Origin: Magnolia sinica | Lineage: Eukaryota; Streptophyta; Magnoliopsida; Magnoliales; Magnoliaceae | DNA: 64,000 nt | NCBI RefSeq assembly: GCF_029962835.1 | Contig: NC_080590.1 | Location: 70,085,501 to 70,149,500 of the forward strand | Direction: 5' to 3' | Part shown: in pieces, positions 22,784-33,099 of the stretch | Layout: each line of letters begins with the position of its first letter | Position numbering within the stretch: the stretch's first letter is position 1 | Program-made: the position numbers and the translations under genes | The notes under the pieces: model-generated | Databases searched by the model: none | What the model saw: only the letters and a program-made list of their open reading frames with translations | What the model was told of the DNA's origin: nothing

Positions 22784-25263
22784 GGAGGTGGGCACCACGT
22801 GGGACCCACCCACCATGGCAGCTGCTGGGCTGTTGTAACGTGGGGTGAAATCCACGCCGTTCATCTATATAGTAGGACCCACCACAGTTGTATGTGTTTC
22901 ATCTGCACTGTCCATCTAAACTATTTTTCATCCAAATTGTCCATCCACTTGGTAGAATCAGGGTCATCCATCTGCTGGACAGTCACCGCCCCACCATGAT
23001 GGACGTTTTCCATCCAAACCGTCCATCCATTTGGCAAGCTCATCTTAAGGCTTGGACTAAAAATTAAAAACATAAAATAAAATGAAGCTAATCCGATGAT
23101 CAAGTGGACCACACAGTACAAAGCAGTGAGGTGTTGAACAACTACCATTGAAACCCTTTTTGGGGTCACGGAAGTTTGGATCAATATGAAATTTATTTTT
23201 CCTCTTAGGTCAGGTCCATGCGACCCTATAAACAAATTGGATGGAAAATAACATTGTGGTGGGCCCTACCTTGTTGATGTGTTGTATTGCGGCCTGATTT
23301 AATGTAATTGAGGCCCACATGATGCGGCCCGATTTGATGTATTTTTGGCCCATTGAAGCGGCCCATTTGATGTATATTAGGCCCATTGGTGTGGCCCATA
23401 TGATGTGGCCCACTTGATGCATGTCGACCCATGGTGCAGCCCATATGATGTGGCCCATTTGATGCATGTTGACCTATTGGAGTAGCCCACATGATGCGGC
23501 CCACTTGATGAATATGAGGCCCATTGAGATGTATTTGAGGCCCATGGGTTGAGGCCCAATGTAATGTATATAAGGACCATGAGTGGGCCCAAAGAGATGT
23601 ATGTGAGGCCTTTGTGTGGGTCGAATGTGATGTATATGAGGCCCATTGCGATGTAAGACTCCACCATGATGTATGTAATGATGTGTGGGTTGAATGTGAT
23701 GTATATGAGGCCCATTGCGATGTAAGACTCCATCATGATGTATGTAATGATTATTATGGTGGCCATGCCTTAGGAGCAATGATGGTTTGACGTCTACATT
23801 ATAAGAGCAATGATGGTTAAATGTTCGCATTGTAACTCTCCCTAGGGCAAATTGTTAGGCCCATACTTGTGGTGTGTAGGCCGTCTAGGCCCATCTTTAT
23901 TATGAATAAAGTCCATCACCATATAACATGCTTAGTATAGCTCCATGATTCATGCTCATATGCATCATATGTATGCTTGATATGAGGAGTGACTGATCAT
24001 AGAATATGCCTACGGGCAAATTGTTTATGGGCTCTCTGATAGGCGGAGTTTCCCCACATGACCGCACAGTACGCGTAGGATTTCTACATGACTAATAGTG
24101 TGATTCATGCACTTCATATTTGTATGACATGATTAATGTATGCCCTAGCGACATTAGGACTGTGGCCTCCACAGGCACATCATGGATGACAGGATCAGAC
24201 AACAAAAATATTGTTACTAGCATCGGGGCGCCATAGATGTCCCTAGGTGAAAATTCCTAAACCCAATGATACCAGAGGATGACTCCAATGTCGAGACTGA
24301 GTGGATACGTGAGTGCACGAGGACTGAATACCAGGAGGCTGCGTCTCCCACTGTGTTATGGTCGGTTGGAAAGGGGTGTGGTCTTACCCACCCGAGGGTA
24401 GGGGGCATTGCTAGTTTGAGTATAACTAGCTCGTAAATGGGTCCGCTATCGACACACTAGATAGGTATTAGCAGACTATTGGCCAGGCAGATAGTGAGGT
24501 TTCTTACACTCACTTGGACTGCGCACATGAGAAAGGTGCAGTGTCATTTGGAGTGTAATAGACCCCGGTGATTGTCTAGCATGAGAACTGTACTGATATT
24601 TGATGCTCTAGCGATGAGTTGCATTGACATGTGGATTTGGATGAGGATTGGTGTGCTTGAGTTGCGTCTCGCATTGCTTGGCCTTGGTATGGCCGACATC
24701 ATTCACTCCTTGCATCGTATGGCCTTAATATGGCCAATAGCATTCATGCCTTGTATTACATAGCCTTGGTATGGCTGATTGCATTCATGGACTCATCAAT
24801 ATGACTCTGCTTTACTCTAATATTACATTCTGAGCACGCTCGTATTACGCACACACTTACACCAGTCTCTAAGCTTCTATAAGCTTATGCACGATTGATG
24901 CGTGCAGGTGACACTAGGATGCAGCCGTAGCTTAGTCGCAGCAGGAGTGTGCAGTCGAGCTTCAAGAGTTTTCATTATTATCATTATCTTGTATTTCCCT
25001 TCATACGCATTGTACTCAAAGTTTTTTGTCATAGTGGATTTTGTGATGGTGTTCTTGTGGTTATTGTTCGTGGGTTATGCTTATGATTATGCTTATTACA
25101 AATCAAAATCATGTTTGAAATCCTCCTTGTAGAATCCCAAGATCAGAACCTGGTGTATGGGTGCCAGGAACCGAGAATGGGGTACTACGGAGGTTATCGA
25201 TGTGGGATTCGGCGATCAGAAATTTTGTGAGCCTGGTTTTCGAGTTTAGGGCATGACAGTAAC
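21578..25263 (+). mobile_element. Solo LTR (Tekay-type) with near-perfect target duplication GTAAT/GTAAC
   Basis: LTR body 21583-25258 (3,676 bp): TGTAAGACCCGTATCC... to ...TTTAGGGCATGACA. Flanks are GTAAT (21578-21582) and GTAAC (25259-25263), one transition apart. No internal coding region. It contains a (TC)n run (22087-22113), a (TA)n run (about 22735-22783), a GGCCCA/GATGTAT minisatellite (23260-23740), half of a GTGGTCCAC hairpin element (about 23095-23205) and the AAGCTTCTATAAGCTT block (24871-24886). Its first 350 bp match 59265-59600 and the reverse of 54780-55122. Confidence 0.9.
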
Positions 25264-25971
25264 ATTGGTAGAAATACTTCTGAAAATGTTTAACGATGTC
25301 TAGAGGGAACATCGCCATCTGCAGTTCCCTGTTCATGGCAACAAAGGGGAGCTTAAGCGAAGATCTCAATTTTTCGATGGCTCAAAGGTGCATGCATCGT
25401 TTTTTTTTAATACATGGTTTTAGAGTAAAATTTTTAATCGAAGTTACTGTTATGTTGCAGAGATGTTGCATACTTGGTGGAAATTTCAGATATAGGTCAA
25501 ACCTCGATCTCCAATCTCCCTATCGACAGCCTCTCTACAATTTTGTCCCTTCCAACAAATACCAACATATGAACGTATTCGGCCAAACTTCCATCCAATA
25601 CAACAGCTTGGATTAGAGAAGTCGAACCCAGTGCCTCTCATCCAATACAATATCTGAGAAGAGATATTGTCCTATTTTCAACTGAGAGGCCTTTTTCTAA
25701 TCCCGACTCATAGAAAATCTAACATTTTGTTTTTGGCATTTCATTTGTCAGCTTAATTCCTTAAGATAGAAATATTAATTTAGTTATAGGCATATTTCAA
25801 GATCTCCACATTGCAAGGTCTTCATTTGAGCAGACACACTTCAATCTAGTATTTACAACTTTATGCATGTAGACTATTCTAGTAGAGATGCATTGATATG
25901 AGATCCTGGATACAAATGTCTAATGATAGCCAGTGGCCGGTGCCATTAATTGTCATATTCTCTCTTTCCAG
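25264..25971 (+). other. Unassigned, possibly intron or decayed exon sequence
   Basis: A splice-like acceptor/donor-bounded piece at about 25300-25390 is followed by AT-rich sequence. No family recognised. Confidence 0.25.
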
Positions 25972-26209
25972 GTCACAGTTCTTTCTAATGTCGAGGCCAA
26001 GAAGAGGTTTGAGTTTTTGGAAGCTATTAGTGAGGCAATGGATGCTCACCTTATTCGTTATTTCAAACAAGTATGCATATGATTTCCTTGTTCACTGTCC
26101 TATTGCATGTAGTTTGTTGCTCTTCTTTTGTGCTTCTCTAAAAGCTTTTGACCCAGATTTCTTGTAGGGATATGAGCTATTGCATCAGATAGAGCCATAT
26201 GTCCACTAG
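25972..26209 (+). pseudogene. Two exons of an ARF-GAP with BAR domain (AGD1/AGD3/VAN3-like), broken
   Basis: Exon one, 25972-26070, is bounded by ...TTTCCAG and GTATGC and encodes SNVEAKKRFEFLEAISEAMD plus AHLIRYFKQ. Exon two, 26168-26209, follows TTGTAG and encodes GYELLHQIEPYVH, then TAG where Gln is expected, directly before a GTCTGT donor. In plant AGD1/AGD3 (ARF GTPase-activating proteins of vesicle traffic) the BAR domain reads VEAKKRFEFLEAVSGTMDAH and YFKQGYELLHQMEPYI, with an intron-phase pattern that fits. Oddities are an extra Ile codon (HLIRYF versus HLRYF), the CAG-to-TAG stop, and absence of the PH, GAP and ankyrin exons nearby. It is a gene fragment, not a gene. Family match is from memory. 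Confidence 0.75.
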
Positions 26210-27237
26210 GTCTGTTTTTGTTTATGAATTGCCATAGAAAATGTGTAGGGTGCTTAATTTAGCAACATGAGTTAGTGCATAGACTAGATGTGATCTACAT
26301 TCTTCTAGTAAGTTAGAAGACTTTATGGCACAAGTAAAGGGTCTCTTCTCTAGGAATCATCCATATAAAATGATTATGAACCTCAATATTTTTCATCATC
26401 GCCTAAAACCAAGCTCTTGGTTATCCAAGCAGAGAAATCATTGCAGAGGTAGCCTTTCAATTATTAATTTTTTATTTGTTACAGGGGTAAATAGTCTAAA
26501 AAACAGTTCCAATCCTATGATTTATTTCTTATTCGCATTATCTTCATTTGGTCTCAATTCTTAATTAGGTTTTGTAAGACATTAATTATGTCCACAAAAG
26601 ATGCATTATGATTTATGTCAGTTCATTATGTAGGTATTCACAAATAAACTTCACAACTCATCTGAACCTTGAAGAACAGTAGTGTACTTCATAGGCTAGT
26701 AGTTGCTGCCAAATTTATAATCTCATTCAAACCTCATAAAAGAGCTAGCAAATCAATATTTCACTGGTATAGAGGTTGCTATATTTTATTGCAAAATCAT
26801 TAGGAATGTATTGAAATTGGTTATTACTAAGTCTGTATTTGGATACTTAGTTGAGTTGATTAGCAATATGTCATTATAATAAACCAGAAATGACTACGTG
26901 AGGCTATTCTTTATTCATTCATAATGCGAGAGTCACCCCTAAATAGTAATTTTCTTTTAATTATCCCCCAGACAACAATTCAGACCATTCAAATGTGACT
27001 CATGCAACTCGCAACATATCGATTGTGATTAGAGGTCATCGGTATGAATTAAAACGTTCCTACCTCCATTGTGATCACCTGCTATATATTTAAGTGCATT
27101 ATTCAAGTGTAATTCTGCTCACCATACAAAGACGCCTTAAGTTTTGTTTTAACTATATATTATTTTACTTAGAGATATTTTTTATATATTATCTGTATGA
27201 CATTAGGTGTAATATATTGATACATTAATATGACGCA
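26210..27237 (+). other. AT-rich, intron-like spacer between gene fragments
   Basis: No further ARF-GAP exons and no TE ends recognised. Confidence 0.35.
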
Positions 27238-27683
27238 ATGGAAGATTATGAAAACCTTCAAACATTTTTTTTCCTTGTTGTCAAGCTACATCTGTACTTA
27301 CAAAATAGTTTTAACTTTCAAAATGCTGGGTCGCTTAGTGCTCTTGTTGGATTTGCTATTGCTATAGTTTTTACCTGGAAGTCATTGAGGTCTTCCAGTA
27401 CACTACAAAGAAGGCAACGGAAACAAATAGGTTCTACATCAACAAGAAATGGTAGTACTCAAGCAAATGCAGTTGCTTCCAATTCTGAAGTACACCCTTT
27501 AGTTGAAAATGTAAAGGACAAATGTAATGGATGAAGTCCATCCTCAAATGAAGGTAAAATATCACTTAATATTCTTTCTGCCAATGTTGTTGTCAGTATA
27601 AACATGCTTATAGTCAAGCTTTTGTTTTCCCTTTTCTAGATGTCTCTTGGACAAATCGTAAGAAACTAAATGGAAGTCGAAAG
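27238..27683 (+). pseudogene. PEX22-like (peroxisome biogenesis) gene fragment
   Basis: The first piece (27320-27553) encodes LSALVGFAIAIVFTWKSLRS followed by a basic RRQRKQ segment. This resembles the membrane anchor plus basic stretch of plant PEX22 (GAIAGLAIAVVFTWRAIRSS...RRRQPKR), the peroxisomal membrane protein that holds the ubiquitin-conjugating enzyme PEX4. A TGA at 27532-27534 interrupts it before a GTAAAA donor. The second piece, 27640-27683, between TTTCTAG and GTACAC, reads LGQIVR then, after a shift, KLNGSRK, matching PEX22 LGQIVR-KL-GRK at the same place. The PEX4-binding cytosolic domain is not recognisable downstream. The ATG at 27238 lies in unrelated sequence. Assignment from memory of the family. 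Confidence 0.65.
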
Positions 27684-28965
27684 GTACACATCTTTTCATA
27701 ATATGCGAGTTCAGCATTTTTTGCTTATTTTTTAGTTATATTATTCCCTTTTTTGGCTTTGTAATTACCATTCTATATAAGTCCTTGTGTGTACTATCTT
27801 GCTATAGCATTCCTCGCGCTCAATGGTTGAGCAAGGTTCAACTGCTTTAGTTAAAGCTTTATTCATCTTCACATAGAAATGTTTATTAAATTCGACCATA
27901 CCTCAGGTCTCAACATTATTCACCACCATCACCATCGTAATATTATTATTATTATTTCCTTCTTTCAGGCATTGCTTGGATATTTATTGGATGATCAGGA
28001 TAAGATGTCTCATGAGATGTCTGTGGGAACTGATCCTTAGGAGAAAGCTTCCGTCAGAAAGGGTCTGTCATGGTCATTCTAGTGTAACTTTTCTAGTATT
28101 GGAGGTCTACTTCATCTCTGCTTATGGTCATGTCCGTGCACTGATGAATCTTCTTGGTGATTTCACTATCTTTACCATAAATATTAACCAGGTTTCTGAG
28201 AAGTGCAGAGGTCCAGATCCATCATGTGCCCAAAACCCTTTTAAGGTGCGCATTGAACCTTTGTTATGATTGCCTGCAAGGATTGCCATAATGGCATCGC
28301 CATTTCACTATTTTTTGTATGCCGTTAGTAAGTAATGAAGATGTTATTTCCACAGGTCCTTCGGTTATTGAATGAACATAGTGGATAAGAGCAGATTTTG
28401 CAGTTGTATGATGAATGGTGAGCACATTGGACATTCTGGCCATGGAACCTTCTAAATGTTTCTACCTTCTTACTGATTTTGCACTTGTATTAAAATTTTC
28501 AGGTTTTATGTTCAAAAATTGCCTTTTCTAAGAAACAGGATCTACATAAATGGTCCTAAATGTCACTGACTTCACAAACCATAGTTTTTTTTAAAAAAAG
28601 GATCTCATCTAATGTATATCTTTGCTATCTAGATATCTCTCATGTTACTAAAGCTAAGGCTATGTGTGTCGGTTTGTGCAGGGGCTGTAATATTGTGGTG
28701 CCGGAGTTGATAAGGCATTTGGACGATCTTTGCTCTTATTATACTTACAACTGGCGATCTGTTGTATTCTGAAATTTGTTTATTTAGAAATGTGAATGTA
28801 GGATGCATTGTATGATTTGATTGCTATTTGTAATATGAATGCATCGTTTTCTTTCCTGATTGCATTTTATGTACTATTCCTAGCAGCATTAATTGTATTA
28901 GCTTAGATGAGTTGATCAATCACAACAGGTTCTTGCAATGGTAATAGACACCATTGTTATAATTT
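27684..28965 (+). other. Possible further exon fragments, family unknown
   Basis: Splice-bounded open pieces occur at about 27970-28245, 28356-28417 (VLRLLNEHSG, stop, EQILQLYDEW) and 28680-28770 (VVPELIRHLDDLCSYYTYNW). They look like transcribed exons with stops but I recognise none of them. The rest is AT-rich. Confidence 0.3.
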
Positions 28966-29275
28966 TTTTAAAAAAGTAGCTACAAATTTAATCGTAGCTC
29001 TTGTTATGAAAACCTTATCTATTGCTAACTTCAACATATTGCTACGAATTTCATTCTACTTTTAGCTACAGATATTATCCATAGTTGGATGTACATTTCG
29101 CTACAAAAAGTGTAGCTATGGATTATATTCATAGTTATTGATATCTATTGCTACGGATTTAATCCGTAGCTATAGCCTTTTGACTTTTAACTACACCAAT
29201 TGCTACGATCATGTTACAGACTATAACCGTAACAATAGGCCTTTAGCTACGGTTTTTATCTATAGCCTGGTAGTG
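28966..29275 (+). mobile_element. Right end of a CACTA (En/Spm) transposon with subterminal repeats
   Basis: About ten copies, in both orientations, of a GCTACGGATT / AATCCGTAGC word (for example an odd-centred perfect palindrome at 29150-29170) are packed into 300 bp, typical of CACTA subterminal regions where transposase binds. The sequence ends ...CCTGGTAGTG at 29275, the expected TAGTG terminus (CACTACCAGG read outward). The following TTA (29276-29278) could be a 3-bp target duplication. Immediately beyond, a plant-mobile-domain frame begins in mid-domain. I could not find the matching left CACTA end. Confidence 0.65.
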
Positions 29276-29280
29276 TTAGG

Positions 29281-31157
29281 ATGACTGTTTTTGCTGTCGC
29301 AGGAGGAATGGCGGAAGGATGAAAGTATTCTTTAGCACCTCCCGTTCTCTGCTCACTCTATACGGCTTTTGGTGACATAACTACTCTTTGCAAAAGTCCA
29401 TCAGTAGGGGCAGGCTCTATTTATATGTCATGACATTATTTCTTAGGGTGGCTTGGCATATACTTCCCCTAGACGTATGATGATCCAAAAAAGGCTAATG
29501 TTAGTCTTACTCATCTTCGATTGTGGAACTACGAAAAACGATCAATGATAAGGAAAACTTATCAATGGGTCATTGACAAGATTGAAGCAACCGACGCAAA
29601 TGATTTATATCAATTCTCATTTTCTCAATATGCCAATGATCATGAAACTGTGGATAATGATTCCCTTCCTCCCAATGAACAGGCTTTCTTTATCTCGATC
29701 AGATCCAGTAGTCTCCCCTTGAGAGAGGGTAGTGAATTATGGAGGGAACCATATTATCCAAGCAGGTTTGCTCGCCAATTTGGTTATGATAAGACAATGC
29801 CAAAATTCAGTGAAATATTTACTCGCATCATGAGGAGCTATGGTGTGGGTCCTTATAACTGGGCACTAATCTGGAAGTAACTGCTAGCTGCACGCATTAA
29901 CTCCAGATTCGTCATCCCTGGCCATGGACGATCTGTTCATACCTCGTATCCTTGGATGAGATAGTGGGCGCATCAATCTCTCCTCATTCGTCATTATCTA
30001 CCTGTCGATTCTTCGATATGGGTACCTCCTCCGAGATTGAGGAAACGAGATCTTGTACAAGGAATAGGGCATACTATTGAGAAAGATCATGCTCTTGTCC
30101 CCGGTCAAATCTGCGTTAAGATATTTTTAGAAGAGCCTATTTGCTAGATCAAACAGGTCAACATTCTCAAAGGCTGGATAGCTCATAGGTTTCCCTTAGA
30201 CCATTTAAGAACCTGTAAAAGGCAAATTGCTAGAACGGATGTTGCAGATCCTGTAGAGATTTCTCAAACTCCAGTCACTACTATTCCTTCTCTTACACCG
30301 GAAGTTGCAAAACTATTGAACCTGAAGAAGTATCTCCAACTGTTTCACCTGAGCAACCATCTATTCATAGGAATTCGTCTTCTCCAGTAACCCAATCTCA
30401 GACTCCAGCCAGATCTTTTATTTCTCCTGCCCATGCTATTACAAAAGAACATGTTCTTACCAATGAAGCCAGATTGTCTAAGAATGATAAATAAGTATTT
30501 GTTGAAGAGTTGGTCATAGTGTTGTCATCATCAGAAGATAAAGATGAAGAATCTTCTTCTGGTAGTTCTTCTTCTACTGAGAGTGATTATTCTTTAGACG
30601 ACTCGAGAGAAGGAGAATTGGATTATGGTGAAAAAGAAGAAGAATGAGAAGTAAATATCGGTGAAGAGGATAATACTGCTATCGTAGTTACTACAGCTGA
30701 GGAGAAAACACCATAAGATGTGGCTATTCCTCAAGTAATAGCAGTGGAAGTCCATGAAGAAGAAGAGCCTTTGGATTATGGAGAATATAATGATCCACCG
30801 GAAGGAGATATGACTATATCATTCAGTGATGATTATTCGCCTCTTCCACATGCAATATTCTCTGATCCGGAGGTTAACTCTTCGGTTACTCCTGAAATTC
30901 CTCTTATTGTTGTAGAAGCATCTCCTGGTAATGTAGATATTTTTATTTCTGGCACAAGATCTGCTAAGGCAACTATAACATCTCTCGCTCCTCTGGCTAA
31001 GCCTAGTACTGTAGTGCGTGAAATAATATGTCCAACAGAGCCTGCCGATGCGACAACTCCAACTACTCTTGCTTTGAGTGCTTATGCCATAGTGCCCTCT
31101 TTCGCAGATATGATTTCAAATATACCTGGTCCTTCATCTATTTTAGAAAGAATGTGA
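29281..31157 (+). pseudogene. Plant mobile domain (PMD) protein, 5'-truncated, several stops
   Basis: Following frames from about 29320: LAPPVLCSLYTAFGDITTL, HYFLGWLGIYFP, YDDPKKANVSLTHLRLWNYE, then open from 29521 to 29877 with PYYPSRFARQFGYDKTMPKF and SYGVGPYNWALIWK. After a stop come INSRFVIPGHGRSVHTSYP and an acidic Ser/Glu-rich region, then a second open piece 30720-31157. 'YxPxRxARQFGxDQxxP' and the GWL-yfP segment are hallmarks of the plant mobile ('aminotransferase-like') domain, found both in MAIN/MAIL proteins and in many transposons. The N-terminus is missing because the CACTA end abuts it. No working product is likely. Confidence 0.6.
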
Positions 31158-31259
31158 CCTTTCAAAGCGCCAATCTCGGCTCCTATTGCTTCGATCGCAG
31201 GTATATTTATTTTTAGTATGTTTTATGTTATAAATACACCTTTATAAGTTTTATTTTAA

Positions 31260-31263
<4 letters not shown>

Positions 31264-31311
<48 letters not shown>

Positions 31312-31312
31312 G
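31264..31312 (+). repeat. (CT)n microsatellite
   Basis: An uninterrupted run of CT dinucleotides, probably inside an intron of the PMD-type gene (GTATAT-like donor at 31200, acceptor-like CTAG at 31310-31313). Confidence 0.9.
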
Positions 31313-31377
31313 TCGCGGTTAATCCTACTTCGAGTGGTTCTACAAGCTCAAATTCGGTCGCCACCGTTTAGGATGCA

Positions 31378-32060
31378 TTGTCATTAGGGAGGATCCCTCC
31401 TTACATGCTTCTTTTGGTTAAAGGCGCTTTGTTAGCAGCTGCTTCCATGTTCAAGGATCCAGCCCTATGGCCTACTTTGAATACCACAGTAGGGGTTCTG
31501 GATCAGATTGCAAAGATGGCCAATATCAACATTTCTCCTTTACGTGATTCTCTGACCCATTTCTGTGCTTCTCTAAATCAGCTAGAAACCGCCCGAAATG
31601 TGGTCATTGTTCCGAAAATATTGGCTCGTCAAAAGGAATTATCAGAGCTTAAAGATAATTCTTTGAAGGAAGTGGTGATGATAACTGGATATAACAAAGA
31701 ATACGATCTTCTTTAAGAGTAGCTGAAGGCTTCCAAGAAATCCTCAATGGTTATTAACAAAAAGATAGTTATCCTCAAGCAGCAGTTACTTGATCTCAAA
31801 GTTCAGAAGAAAGAGGAAGAGCTAAGGACCAGCAAGATCCAAGCAGCTATTAAAGATAATGTTCGAATAACTAATCTTGAGAAGTCAGAAATTTCAAAGA
31901 ATAATGAGTCATCGTCTCTTTGGAACAAGAGTTGGATGATGCTCCTGATCAGGCGAAGCTCATTGTCGATGCTGAACTTGGCAATGCGGCAACTCAAGTA
32001 CAATTGAAATAAGAGCTTCAAAGATATATGAACGCATTAGGCGCTTTCGAAGAATTGTAA
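31378..32060 (+). pseudogene. C-terminal coiled-coil part of the PMD-type gene
   Basis: An open piece at 31378-31713 begins MSLGRIPPYMLLLVKGALLA and contains LRDSLTHFCASLNQLETARN. After a TAA at 31714-31716 the Lys/Glu/Leu-rich text continues (VILKQQLLDLKVQKKEEELR), predicting a coiled coil. The conserved neighbourhood and same strand suggest it is the last exon of the gene at 29281. Function unknown. Confidence 0.4.
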
Positions 32061-32942
32061 TGTATATTTTGCAGTAAACATGTATTGATCTTTTTGCATT
32101 TATATGGAATTTTATGATGATATTTTCATGGTAATTCCCAAGCATAATCTCTTCATAATACCAATATCAAATGTTTTGACAGAGTTTAACATACTCATGC
32201 CTTGATAAGCGTATATTCTATACATATAATATTTCTCACATTATATCTGAGCATATTCTTCTTCTCTTTTTGTTTATAGTAGATGAATACGCGTGTATGT
32301 GAGATTTTAATTTGTCAATTTGAGAGTCATAATCATATAATTCATAATACAATGAGGTAGCAACACATCTTATTGTTAGTGTCACCTATGTGGTATTCAT
32401 TTTGGTGGGCAGAACTAATTCATAGTTTAGTTAGTTTTAAGGTGCCACATGCACAGTTTATGCTCTTGAGTAGTTGGACCAACTATAAGTTTTTAGGCTC
32501 TTGAGTAGTTGGAGTCAGGGGGTATTACACAAATGGCCTCTGTAACTCTTTTGAGTCACTAAACCACCCCAGACGGGGAGCTCAAAAACTACGATCCATC
32601 AGAGGGGCCCAGTGAAGTTATCGGGGCAGTGAACTTGGTAGGTTTTATGCAAAGGATTAGTTGAATCCATCGATGAGGGGGTACCTCATTTAGAGGAACC
32701 ATCCGCATGAGTTTTTACTGAAACCAAACAAGGAATCTGGGGGGTCTTATGCATGGTTGGCCTATGTATGGACAAGCTAAAGAGCGCACGCTGCAATCCA
32801 CTTTTTCTTCAGCTACAAGGTCTAACCCATTCATAAGAGGGCATTTTCTCTCACCATCCCCCATGACACTGTCAGAAGCTATACTGACAGCATTGGTCTT
32901 ACATGTGGTTGGCCGTATAGGCACACTCCGCTATCTGCATGG
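32061..32942. other. Non-coding; contains two copies of a TGGTTGGCC-type repeat
   Basis: No gene seen. 32744-32775 and 32890-32935 carry TTATGCATGGTTGGCC / CATGTGGTTGGCCGTATAGG words that recur at 35036 and 35110. Confidence 0.4.
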
Positions 32943-33030
32943 GTCTCTGTAAGTGCAAAGGTTATTTGTTCCCTTAATTGTCAAATTTTGTAGTGCTAAA
33001 ACCACAATATGTGTCTTTTGTAGTACGTTG

Positions 33031-33099
<69 letters not shown>

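Noticed and set aside
23210..23830. Overlapping minus-strand ORFs with repeated HIIWA / MGLIYIT peptides
   Set aside because: They translate the GGCCCA/GATGTAT minisatellite inside a solo LTR with defined ends and target duplication.
33033..33096. (TA)n run as a replication origin or cruciform element of its own
   Set aside because: A simple microsatellite inside a solo LTR; no supporting motifs.
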